Under the pieces are notes generated by a model. The model was given only the letters and a program-made list of their open reading frames with translations. It had not been told where the DNA came from and ran no database searches. Made by a program: the position numbers and the translations under genes. From Skeletonema tropicum (Eukaryota > Bacillariophyta > Thalassiosirophyceae > Thalassiosirales > Thalassiosiraceae): 64,000 bases of DNA. Location of the stretch: the NCBI GenBank assembly GCA_037178625.1, contig CM074140.1, positions 2,170,001-2,234,000 of the forward strand. The letters run 5' to 3'. Positions 1 through 9,774 of this stretch are shown here, one piece after another; positions within the stretch are counted from its first letter, which is position 1; each line of letters opens with the position of its first letter.

Positions 1-1296
1 TGAACTCAGCTTTGATGTCTTGATATTCTGCCGTAATCTTCTCTTCATCTTTCTGTCCAGCTCGATGGTAGATAACTTTTACCCGAGGCATTGTATATCC
101 TTCATAGCTTTTGCGCTTCATATCCAGTAAGGAGCAGGCAATCTTTGCATCAAATTTTTGTCGAAGGTGTCTCATTATAGTATTCCATTGTTCATCTACC
201 AAACCAGCTTCAGTAAAGAGAGCTGCACTCTCAGTTGCATTTAACACACCAGTGACTGCAGCATCAATAAACTCATCCTTATGATGCTTTGCTAGATATC
301 CCGACAACCGAAGGGCTCCTACTTTTACACCTTCGTCAAGACAACCTACTACATTCTGCAGGAACGGATTTCTTCGGTGGTATGACTCGAATGCATCATC
401 TGACTTGTGTGAACGTACTGCAACTGCAGTTGTAGGTAATACTCAACCACATTCTTCTCTTTGGTGTGCTGCTGCTGCTGCTTTGCCACCATCTCCCCCA
501 ATATGCGTTTGAATCTATTGCAGTCTGTCTCGTCCGACAAGTCAAGATCTGCCAATCCATAACATTGAAGGAGTGGAAACGGGTGGTGCGCTGATGTACA
601 TGGCTTTGCAGCTTCGCCGGTGTCAGCACATTCGGCAACATATTCGTCAGTGCATTCATCTGCGCATTCGTTGCTGTTGGCATCATCGCTGATATCAACA
701 TCGGTGTCGTTGCTACCGGTGTCACCCCAATCATCTTCCTCGTCATTTCGTTCTTCCTCAATCCTAAATTGCAAATCTTTATTCAGCCTCCGCCCAATCA
801 CACCAATGTTAGGGCAACGAGGTGGACTGAATTTTTCCTTCTTCGCTTGAAGTGGTGCGTTTGCATGCCAGTTATCAGTCCTAGGTCCAAGACGAATGTA
901 CCTCCGCTTACTTGTTCTTAAACAATTAGCTGATTCGACCTCTGCGTCAATGTCGTATTCATGGAGAAACTCTTTCCATTTATCCTCAGTAGTAAAACTG
1001 ATATCACCATCCGTGTTTTCTTTCACCAACTTACAGCTTTTCAATAACCATATCCAGTGGTCGCGTTCTATACCCACGAAGTTTTGTAATGACATTTTGT
1101 TCAATTGATCGATTTTATGCAACTCCTCGTTTGTAAGTCGACGTACTTCTGATGCGGGGTAGTCATCCGGAATCCGGACATCCCAAATGCGGTACCAATG
1201 GGATAACAATGAATTCTGGGATAGATATTGTAGTAGACCTGCTAATAATAATTCGGGGCTGTCTTGTGGACAAGCCTTGGCGTCGATTGTCTCCAT
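1..1296 (-). pseudogene. Unknown protein gene, 3' end outside window, reading frame broken near 355-390
   Basis: A long minus-strand frame runs from an ATG at 1296 to a stop at 349 (315 aa). The frame stays open further upstream, but only to a GTG, so the ATG is preferred. The product is hydrophilic, with Trp/Tyr-rich N-terminal stretches and an acidic Asp/Glu-Cys stretch between about residues 185 and 235. From about 390 down to base 1 a different minus frame is fully open and protein-like: it reads SYHRRNPFLQNVVG, then an Ala/Leu-rich helical stretch, then a Lys-rich part. The two frames differ by one base (-1/+2), so this is either one gene with a frameshift or a gene with an intron whose junction I could not place. 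I do not recognise the family. It runs off the left edge. Confidence 0.45.
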
Positions 1297-2711
1297 TGCT
1301 CTTGGTGCCGAAAAAAGTTTGTGGGGTATGCAGCGCGTTGTTGTGTTTAGGAACGTACTATCTTGTCTTGAGTATTCAATACACCCGGGCACAAATCAAA
1401 CCGGAAGTTGAATATAACGTATAGAGTAGATTCGTAAATTTGGGCACTGTGATACCGAAAGGTGCAGAAGCTATTAATGGTTATGATGGTGACTTCTTCG
1501 ATGCTATTGCAAGCAAATAAAAAAAATGACATAAATTGACACGCTGCTGCTAGTTAAATCTGTACGTAAGATCAGTATCTTATGTTATGGTAATTTAGTT
1601 TAGAGGTACAAAAAATAAGGTGGGAAAATGAGGTGCGAAATTGGTGTGGTAGCATCACGTCAAAAGCACAAGACCATCACCATGGTCAAAGCAGCATCGT
1701 CGACGAGTAGCAATGAGAAGCAGCAAGAAGCAGCCGCCTGATAGAGGGCGGCGGCCAGCCGTATCTTAGCAACAATCCAAGTTCAAAAAAACTTCGCCGC
1801 CGATCGGTGCCGTGGCGGCAAGTGGCGGCGGCGGCAGCAGCTTCGGTGTGGACGGAGGCGCCGTCGATTTCGATGCAGGCGGGTTGGGACTCACTGTCTA
1901 CAATGAATCAACAATGAAAGAAAAAGGGAAGCACTATGCTTCCTAATTTATGGATTGCATAACAGTCTTCCATGGAAAAAGATGGTGATGTGTGCGTGTT
2001 TGAGTTCAAGGCTCTCAAATGGATGCTCGAGTGAGAAATGTGAAGTGTGCAGTCACATGGTCGTGCGGTGAGGGGTAGAAACCAGCAATACTTGTAGCAG
2101 CCCGATGCTGCGGCTCGCTTTTGGACAGAATAATATAGACTCGGTCGCAATGGGAGCAAGACCTGCCATACAATTCACTCGGTGTGAACGAAAGCAAGAT
2201 AATCAGATTGGAAATGGTTTTTATCCCTTCAGATTTTCACTATGGTGGCCTGTAATTATGAGGATGATACGTTGACATTCAAGATGTGGATCTAATTCTG
2301 AACTACTAAAACAAAAAAACTTGGTGCGTGCGGGGAGGGCGTGAGGCAATTTTCCCCGTGAAACTTGAAGGGCAAAAAATCTCAAAGGAGATGGTTTTAT
2401 CCCATTCAGAATTTCATTATGGAGGCCTATCTTTTTGATGATGACGCGAACATACACAGAAACTTGATCTACGCTTAGACGGTTCCCGTGCTTAGACTGA
2501 GAAAACGAAAAAAGTTTAGGTTATCACAGCGGATTTTGACAAAATGTGACAAACACGTGGTACGGACGAACCACAATTTTTTGCTGCCTGATTCATTTCC
2601 ATTTAATTCTAATATACATTCACTGAATAGTTATATCTCTACAGATTACAGTATTGCCAAAATCCAAAAGAGAGCACTCTCTACCAAAATTGTAAAATTT
2701 CTGTTATATTA
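1297..2711. other. Intergenic, no gene recognised
   Basis: About 1.4 kb between the broken gene and the cyclase. It contains a GC-rich GGC/CAG-repeat patch at about 1730-1880 in an otherwise AT-rich stretch. Short open frames cross the patch, but none has a convincing start, length or domain. Two related segments at about 2220-2290 and 2395-2440 share 'TTTATCCC(A)TTCAGA...TTTCA(C/T)TATGG(T/A)GGCCT', so a small dispersed repeat is present twice. Confidence 0.4.
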
Positions 2712-4896
2712 CTAGCGCAGTGGTCGTGCAAGGTAAGTTGTCATTTCACCCTTACCCTTTACTTGAATTTTCCCACAACATGTGAAGTCAAAGTCATTTG
2801 TCAAGCCATCTACAGTCTGATACATGTCTGATGAAAGGTGTATAAGGTTTGGTACTCCATTTGATTCCATCCTGCTTGCAGTCTGTGAGAAAGAGAAAGA
2901 AAGTAGCATTATATAGTGTGAGGTGAATGCTTGATACAACATGAACATATACATGCCTGCAATCAAACAAGCTACAAGGGCAACTCACATTGACGGAATC
3001 TCCCCAAACATCGTATGTAAATCGCTTCAAGCCTAAAACACCGGCAACAACAGGTCCCTTGTGTATCCCTATTCTCAGACTGAAATCGAGATTGTACTTC
3101 TTATTGATCCTCTTCAGTTCTTGGAACATATCCAGCGCCAACAACATGATACTTGTAGGATGATGATGATCCCCATTATCACCATGAGTGGGTAACTCCG
3201 TCCCCTCCAACGATGACATCGATGATCGTCTTCGTCGATTCCTCTCTTCTCCACCACTGTGATCCAACCCCCCTACAACCATATACGCATCACCAATCGT
3301 TTTAATCTTTTCCAACCCATGCTTCCCCACCAATTCATCAAATGCATGAAAAATATCTCTCAAAAACAACCCCACCAAGAAATTCGGATGCAATTCCGCC
3401 GAAGCTTTCGTAAATCCCACCAAATCCGCAAACAAAATCGTCACAGCCGATACATGATCCACAATCGGGAACTCCCCCCGTTTAATCCTCTTGACAATCT
3501 TGCTCGGCAATATATTCAACAATACCTCCTCACTCTTGGTATACTCCCTCTCCAACTCCCTCGCAAACAAAAACACCGCGCTATACACCACCCCCATACA
3601 CCCCATAATATTCATCAAAAAGTACACTTGGGCAATCACCTCCGCCCTCCCCTCGGCACAGTAAATCTCCCATGTCAACAATATGGCACAAACACTGAGA
3701 TAAATCCAAAACCAAATGAGACTTTCCTTGGCACTACGAAAGAATGCTGCTCCCATGGGACATAAAAAGCTCCATAGCATGACACCCCCCGAGTTTTCCA
3801 CCCCTCCCAATGCCACATGTACCCCAAAGGGACATGCCATAATCAAACCCAATTGACACTCCACATATACATCATATGCATCCACACAAACCCACATATT
3901 ATTCCTCTCCTCCCTCTCACCACCACCACCCGCCGTCACAACAACATCATTATGCTTCCCATTGATATACTTGGCACTACTACTATTCACCATTCGTCCC
4001 ACCACACCACCATCCCCCCCACAAATAAACGTCACCAATACCAAACTCATACAAGTCGAATACAAAAATGGCATACACGCCGCACCCCACTCTCCCAATA
4101 TAACATACATTCCACCCCACAACGTTCCCGCTCCGACAGTTAATGACGAAATGACCAAAAAGGTCGATCGTTGAATCAATTCTTTTTGGGTCACATCCGG
4201 ATGACTCGATCGAATGGCAAGACGTCTCCAAATATTTTGAGTGGCGTTATACCGTTCTTCGGATTGAAAGTTTTCAAGTGCCGAGAGTTGTTCGAGTGTC
4301 CCATTGGATTGGAGGGATTGGATGGCATTTTGTTTGAGTTCGAATGAGTCGCGATTGTTGTTGGTGGTTGGATCGTGAAGGTTGGTGTAGTACGAGGGGG
4401 GGGAGGTGGAGGATAATTGGGGGGAGGTGAAGGAGTTGCGACGACGGGCGGAGCTGCTCACCCGACGAGGACGATTGACTAGTTGTGGTCCTTGGGCTTG
4501 TGCCTGGGCTTGTGATATTCGTTTAATGGGTGCATACACTGCATTCCCATTGCTGCTACCATTGGAGTGCACCGGAGTAAGTCCCATGGCAGTAGAGGCA
4601 GACTGTAATAACATATCGAGATAGTTATTCCCGCTGCTCGATCGTTCGAGGGAGGAGCCACCATTAGTAGTATCATCACTATGATCGTTCTTCTTGAAGG
4701 TATCACCATCGTTATCACCACCATTATTATTATTTGCCGTCATCATCTCAGAAGGTTCTTCTTCGATCAAGGTGGCAGGGACGGAAATGACTGATAAGTC
4801 CGTCTCTGATGATCTTCGACGGACTGCTTTGGTGCCTTGTTGAGGTCGTCTTCGTCTGGCTGGACCATTGGATTCTAGAGTCGGTTGCAGAATCAT
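2712..4896 (-). CDS. Membrane-bound class III adenylyl cyclase (two exons)
   Basis: Predicted to make cAMP from ATP at a membrane. Exons are 2989-4896 and 2712-2882. The intron (2883-2988, 106 nt, GTGAGT...CACAG, phase 0) restores the conserved WGDSVN-TASRMES motif and gives 692 aa. Residues 1-235 are Ser/Asn-rich and cytosolic in character. Residues about 240-455 carry several hydrophobic segments (about six). The cyclase domain follows. Visible catalytic residues are metal-binding Asp491 (FADLVGFT) and Asp536 (TIGDAYMV), adenine-specifying Lys532 (KIKTIG) and Asp629 (TYDVWGD), and transition-state Asn636 and Arg640. Lys plus Asp, not Glu plus Cys, argues for adenylyl rather than guanylyl activity. 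All residues lie in one chain, so a homodimer would be needed. The ATG at 4896 is the first in frame. A CRE-like pair lies 380-400 bp upstream. Confidence 0.9.
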
Positions 4897-6421
4897 TGTT
4901 ATTTAGAGTATTGTTGTCTACGTTATTTGAGAAGCTCGACAAGTTGGTACAATACCAACATGAGTAGGGCCTTGCCTGCACCATGAATGAAGTAGTCAGA
5001 CGGAGGACTCTGATGTCGTGGTGCGTCCGCTTCGCGTTTTTTTTTCTCAATTTTAGATCGTGGCAACCGAACCAGGAGCAGATGCTTTTTTGTCCCGGGA
5101 GGCCTCATTCTGTCATTCGAGTGGCGTTATCGACTATTCCGGTCACGTATTGGTGGGGAGACATTTGTAACCGGTACCACGATTTGACTCTTTTGGTACC
5201 AAAATCTGACTTTTGGATATAGAGACGGTCATTAAGAAGGACACGGACACAAAATGACCCAGAGGAAGTCCGAAGTGACGTTTCTGTGACGTCAACGTGC
5301 GTCAGCGCCCGAAGTGACACGTTCCACTGCATGCCCAAAGTTAACCCTCTCTTGCGGCTGCAGGGGCAACTCTACCAAAATTAGGAGGGTGACAATTTAC
5401 GAATTTTACACACATCACACGTTCGCGGGTTTACAATTGCTCAAATAAATATTGAATTTGTTAGGGTTATCCTCTTCAGGAAGTGAAGGCAATTTTTAAC
5501 CTGAACAACCTTCCACAAAATTCACTATTGTAGCTGAATCACTGAGTGTACTTGAAGGTATATGACATCTTATAACACAATATGCACACGTAGTTACCAG
5601 TATGTAGACGTCATGATAGGGTTCCCCATTTCCCATGATGTCTCAAAAAGAACTCCGAGCGACTTGATTCATTGCCTCTTGGCCTTCACTTTCGTTCACA
5701 AGTGGAAGAAGTGCGTGGCGCAGGACAATGATGATGCAGCTGAATTGAAGGAACACGTTGAACTTGAGCGACCCAAACCAATCACAATTTTTTTCTGCAT
5801 TTTCTGCCTCCGGAAGTACTCCTAACGATACTTTTAGAGCAGCCACCTTGACACTTCAACTTGGCATCTATCTGGTTGAAGAGACTGAAGATCCAGCTGC
5901 ATACCAGTGATACGTAGTTTACCGTAGCACAGAAATAACCTAAAGCCCCACACACATGAAAGAACACATTGAACTTGAGCGAACTTCAAACCAATCACTT
6001 TTTTCTGCACTTTTGCCTCCGGAAGTAACGATGCAGCCACCTTGACGCGCAGATGCCAACTTGAAGAGACTTCTCTTCAAGCTGGAAGGCTCAGGGTTTC
6101 TAGAGGACGATGTATCTCTAGAGATGCTATGATATAGAAGGGAGCTGGCCGAACCCGTTGAGCTTGAGTGAGCTTCACTCCAATCAAGTTTCGATGCAGA
6201 TTCTCTTACTTGGCTGAAAAAAGTGGTTACAACAATTGGCGATTTTCATGGAGTAGGTAGAATATGAAGAGTGCATTGAGTGAAATATAATATAATCTTG
6301 CCCTCTAAACCAAAAGAATGATAAAAGTAAAACTACACACATATAATAAATTCTACAGTTTCCTATACCTATAATAATTGATTAGTCTACAGTAAGCATG
6401 CAATAGATCTTTTGTCTTCGT
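4897..6421. other. Intergenic with repeat units related to the ankyrin duplication
   Basis: The first part (4897-5560) is the upstream region of the cyclase. From about 5655 to 6090 there are two partial copies of a roughly 150-bp unit (about 5660-5850 and 5955-6080) containing 'GCCTCCGGAAGTA' and 'GCAGCCACCTTGAC'. A third copy lies at about 7955-8170 below the second ankyrin gene. These are 3'-flank sequences duplicated with the ankyrin genes. No coding sequence was recognised. Confidence 0.5.
5276..5294. promoter_or_regulatory. Paired CRE/CCRE-like sites upstream of the cyclase
   Basis: TGACGT at 5276-5281 and the full palindrome TGACGTCA at 5287-5294 start 11 bp apart, one helical turn. 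They lie 380-400 bp upstream of the adenylyl cyclase ATG. TGACGT-type CO2/cAMP-responsive elements bound by bZIP factors are known from diatom carbonic anhydrase promoters. Function here is inferred from motif and position only. Confidence 0.4.
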
Positions 6422-7153
6422 CTACACATATGGGAAACGTGAACCTTCCAGCGTGATCTCGTCATCTTTAAATGATACTCTTAGCGGGGCAGTTGCCATC
6501 GGACTCGGCGATAAAGCCAATGGTGGCTTCATCGATGGAGGATGTATCGACTCTAAACTTCTTGACGATGCCCACTGCAGCATCTTCACAGTCTTGAGTT
6601 GTGCGTCACTCATGATTGCATATTCTACTGAGTTCATCTCATCCATATCTTCTATTGTGGATGCATGTATTGATTCTGAGAGCAAGGCGCGGACGGTATC
6701 ATGGCATACTTTTCTTGGTACTTGCTTGACTGGTATGTCACTTTCAAATAGCTCGCAGGTGATATCACATGCAAAATGTAAAGGTGTCTTCCCATCCTCG
6801 TCTTTTGCACTGCATGAGGTGGGATTGGAATGAGCTATGAGCTTGATCACCTTTGGTGCAGCTGCTGATCCAGTGGCAACGTGAAGAGGAGTCCGACCGA
6901 GACAGTCCTTGGCAGCAGGTAGATCTGGACATATCTCAATCATCTTGGCGACAATCTTCGAAGGAGGGTTGCATCGCACTACAGCGTGAAGTAGCGTCAT
7001 GCCATTGTATTCGGGGCAGCTTGCGATCGCTCGTGTGATGGCTAGAAAGTAGGCAGGACTTGATAGGGCTACAGATCGGAATGATACCCAGTCTTGCCTA
7101 TCGATAAGATCGAGTAGGATTCCAATTTCTCTCATTACTGTGATTGATGTCAT
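6422..7153 (-). CDS. Ankyrin-repeat protein, tandem copy 1
   Basis: A 243-aa intronless protein starting at the ATG at 7153. Ankyrin-type helices are visible at about residues 50-135: GMTLLHAVV, then GRTPLHVATGSAAAPKVIKLI, then GKTPLHFAC. That makes roughly three repeats, each with the TPLH/TLLH signature, followed by a divergent helical C-terminal part. Ankyrin repeats mediate protein-protein contacts, but no partner or catalytic domain is visible. No signal peptide or membrane segment is apparent. It is nearly identical to the gene at 8507-9238, differing at roughly a dozen residues, and the flanks are also duplicated, so this is a recent tandem duplication. Its upstream region differs from copy 2 in carrying a TTAGGG array. 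Confidence 0.75.
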   Translation of the reverse strand: MTSITVMREIGILLDLIDRQDWVSFRSVALSSPAYFLAITRAIASCPEYNGMTLLHAVVRCNPPSKIVAKMIEICPDLPAAKDCLGRTPLHVATGSAAAPKVIKLIAHSNPTSCSAKDEDGKTPLHFACDITCELFESDIPVKQVPRKVCHDTVRALLSESIHASTIEDMDEMNSVEYAIMSDAQLKTVKMLQWASSRSLESIHPPSMKPPLALSPSPMATAPLRVSFKDDEITLEGSRFPYV

Positions 7154-7310
7154 TGTACCTTGTTTGTTCTTATTGTTCGCTTTGTGTGGTTTTGATGATT
7201 ATGATGTTGTGCTGTACTACTTAGAGTGATTGCATTTACTGTTTTTTGAGAGTGTCAATGTGATTGTGATTTGTTCGATGTAGGTCGCTGAGTTATGGTA
7301 GGTCGACAAT

Positions 7311-7334
7311 TTAGGGTTAGGGTTAGGGTTAGGG
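7311..7334 (+). repeat. Interstitial telomere-type repeat (TTAGGG)4
   Basis: Four perfect TTAGGG units lie in the upstream region of ankyrin copy 1. The corresponding position upstream of copy 2 (about 9340-9370) has no such repeats although the flanking sequence is duplicated, so the array was gained or lost after the duplication. Confidence 0.9.
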
Positions 7335-7541
7335 TCTAAACCCGTCAATTTGACATCGGTGTCTCACGCGGCGGGATTCCGATTTACTTATAACATCTAG
7401 CTTGGGAATTTGTGAGGAATTTGTGGAGTTCAAGAATTTGTGGAACAGGAAACGTGACAGGATGAGAACTTCAAACTTTAACCTTCAATTAACCTTTTTA
7501 TCTAAGGAATTTTGGTATTTGTACTTATGTGATCGAGCCGG

Positions 7542-7542
<1 letters not shown>

Positions 7543-7592
<50 letters not shown>
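7543..7592. repeat. (TG)25 microsatellite
   Basis: An uninterrupted TG/CA dinucleotide tract of 50 bp just beyond the right-hand end of the first ankyrin duplicon. Open frames across it are repeat artefacts. Confidence 0.95.
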
Positions 7593-7594
<2 letters not shown>

Positions 7595-8034
7595 TCTGTC
7601 TATCTCTCGAATATCTTTTACGTTTGGCTTGATAAAATCACAGTACGACTCAAACTCAAACAACGGGAACCATCACACAAATGAAAATATCATCCATTTT
7701 TTACTCTATTATCTAAAAGAACACCAAAAGGAATGTCCATTATGTAGTTTGATTGGATTCTTTTTGGCTGTTTATTATTGTAAGCGTACTTTCTATCAGA
7801 GTACTTTTGTTTGGCATGTGACGTCACTATCGAGCACACGTGCTTAGGTGACCGGTACATAAGAGAGCAACGTCATTCTCGAGCGCGAGGGTTCCCGTAA
7901 TTTCTCATACTGAAAAGAACTGTCGTGTCCTCAAATTCTTATCATTTTTTCCGAGTGACTTGGATTGCCTCTTGGTCTTCACTTTCGTTCACAGTGGACG
8001 AAGTGCGTGGCGCAGGACAATGATGATGCAGCTG

Positions 8035-9565
8035 AATTGAAGGAACACATTGAACTTGAGCGACCCTCAAACCAATCACTATTTTTTCTGCACTTCTGCC
8101 TCCGGAAGTAACGATGCAGCCACCTTGACGCGCAGATGCCAACTTGAAGAGACTTCTCTTCAAGCTGGAAGGCTCAGGGTCTCTAGGACGATGTATCTCT
8201 AGAGATGCTAAGTATGTACTTAGAAGGGAGCTGGCCGAACCCGTTGAGCTTGAGTGAGCTTCACTCCAATCAAGTTTTGATGCAGATTCTCTTACTTGGC
8301 TGAAAAAAGTGGTTACAACAATTGGCGATTGTCATGGAGTAGGTAGAATATGAAGAGTGCATTAAGTGAAATATAATATAATCTTGCCCTCTAAACCAAA
8401 AGAATGATAAACGTAAAACTGCACACATATAATAAATTCTACCGTTTCCTATACCATAACAATTGATTAATCTGCAGTAAGCATGCAATAGATCTTTTGT
8501 CTTCGTCTACACATATGGGACACGTGAACCTTCCAGCGTGATCTCGTCATCTTTAAATGATACTCTTAGCGGGGCAGCTGCCATCGGACTCGGCGACAAA
8601 GCCAATGGTGGCTTCGTCGATGGAGGATGTATCGACTCTAAACTTCTTGACGATGCCCACTGCAGCAACTTCACTGTCTTGAGTTGTGCGTCACTCATGA
8701 TTGCATATTCTACTGAGTTCATCTCATCCATATCTTCTATTGTGGATGCATGTATTGATTCTGAGAGCAGGGCGCGGACGGTATCATGGCATACTTTTCT
8801 TGGTACTTGCTTGATGGGTATGTCACTTTCAAATAGCTCGCAGGTGATATCACATGCAAAATGTAAAGGTGTCTTTCCATCCTCGTCTTTTGCACTGCAT
8901 GAGGTGGGATTGGAATGAGCTATGAGCTTGATCACCTTTGGTGCAGCTGCTGATCCAGTGGCAACGTGAAGAGGAGTCCGACCGAGACAGTCCTTGGCAG
9001 CAGGTAGATCTGGACATATCTCAATCATCTTGGCGACAATCTTCGAAGGAGGGTTGCATCGCACTACAGCGTGAAGTAGCGTCATGCCATTGAATTCGGG
9101 GCAGCTTGCAATCGCTCGTGTGATGGCTAGAAAGTAGGCAGGATTTGATAGGGCTACAGATCGGAATGATAACCAGTCTTGCTGTTCGATGATCTCGAGT
9201 AGGGTTCCAATTTCTCTCATTACTGTGATTGAAGTCATTGTACCTTGATTGTAGTTATTGTTCGCTTTGTGTGGTTTTGATGATTATGATGTTGTGTGCT
9301 GTACGATAGTTATAAGTAGTAGCATCAATTGTTTGAGAGGTCATACTTACCTGCCAACTTCAAACGACCTTGTCAAAGCCCGTCAATTCGACATTGGTGT
9401 CTCACGCACTGCAAATCCGCGATTTATAACATCTCAAGATGGGAATTTGTGAGGAGTTGTGGAACAGGAAACGAATTTGTGGAACAGGAAACGTTACAGG
9501 ATGAGAACCTGAAACCGGTTACTTGACTTTTGACGTCTCATTAAAACTTTTAACCTTCAATTAAC
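8035..9565. repeat. Ankyrin duplicon, right copy
   Basis: The second copy of the 1.5-kb duplicated segment, offset from the first by about 2.08 kb. It lacks the TTAGGG array and has a short internal repeat of 'TTTGTGGAACAGGAAACG' near 9470-9500. Confidence 0.7.
8507..9238 (-). CDS. Ankyrin-repeat protein, tandem copy 2
   Basis: A 243-aa intronless paralogue of the gene at 6422-7153, with the same start context (ATG at 9238) and the same three TLLH/TPLH ankyrin units. Substitutions relative to copy 1 are few and scattered: the N-terminus reads LLEIIEQQDWLSF here against LLDLIDRQDWVSF, and the C-terminus ends SRVPYV against SRFPYV. The conserved frame in both copies suggests both are still selected or the duplication is very young. 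No enzymatic domain is visible; a scaffold or adaptor role is the family-level expectation only. Confidence 0.75.
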   Translation of the reverse strand: MTSITVMREIGTLLEIIEQQDWLSFRSVALSNPAYFLAITRAIASCPEFNGMTLLHAVVRCNPPSKIVAKMIEICPDLPAAKDCLGRTPLHVATGSAAAPKVIKLIAHSNPTSCSAKDEDGKTPLHFACDITCELFESDIPIKQVPRKVCHDTVRALLSESIHASTIEDMDEMNSVEYAIMSDAQLKTVKLLQWASSRSLESIHPPSTKPPLALSPSPMAAAPLRVSFKDDEITLEGSRVPYV

Positions 9566-9774
9566 CTCATTCTGCCAATCCTCTCATGACAATCGATACG
9601 ATGCTGCCTCACGCTCGCGCCGTTATCTCCATTTCCACCTAGCTCCACGCTCCACCTCCATCATCGCGGCCGCAAAAAGCACCTGTTGGATGAATCAAGA
9701 CGAAAGGGTTCATAATACAGCTGTTGTTCAACCATCTATTATCTATCTATCTTGAAACAATCTGCAGACGGGCG
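9239..9774. other. Intergenic between ankyrin copy 2 and the VOC gene
   Basis: A divergent upstream region for ankyrin copy 2 (-) and the VOC-domain gene (+). The left two-thirds belongs to the ankyrin duplicon. The last 200 bp before the VOC start is unique and contains pyrimidine-rich stretches. No coding sequence or clear regulatory motif was recognised. Confidence 0.4.

Larger units (their letters stand above)
5955..7495. repeat. Ankyrin duplicon, left copy
   Basis: About 1.5 kb, including ankyrin copy 1 and both flanks, that reappears at about 8035-9565. The homology runs from 'GAACACATTGAACTTGAGCG' on the left to 'AACCTTCAATTAACC' on the right, with small indels. Coordinates are approximate because the ends fade. 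Confidence 0.7.
7154..8506. other. Spacer between the two ankyrin genes
   Basis: It holds the upstream region of copy 1 with the telomere-type and TG arrays, a GTGACGTCAC palindrome at 7818-7827, and the 3'-flank repeat unit of copy 2 (about 7955-8170). No additional gene was recognised. Confidence 0.5.

Noticed and set aside
1686..1945. Small Gly/Ala-rich gene in the GC-rich patch
   Set aside because: A stretch reads as Gly-rich protein, but no ATG-to-stop frame or well-supported splice pair was found.
3259..4174. Plus-strand frames of 60-170 codons opposite the cyclase
   Set aside because: Antisense shadows, rich in His/Pro/Asn from the Gly/Val/Trp codons of the real gene.
7402..7847. Plus-strand frames with long Cys-Val runs
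   Set aside because: Translation of the (TG)25 microsatellite.
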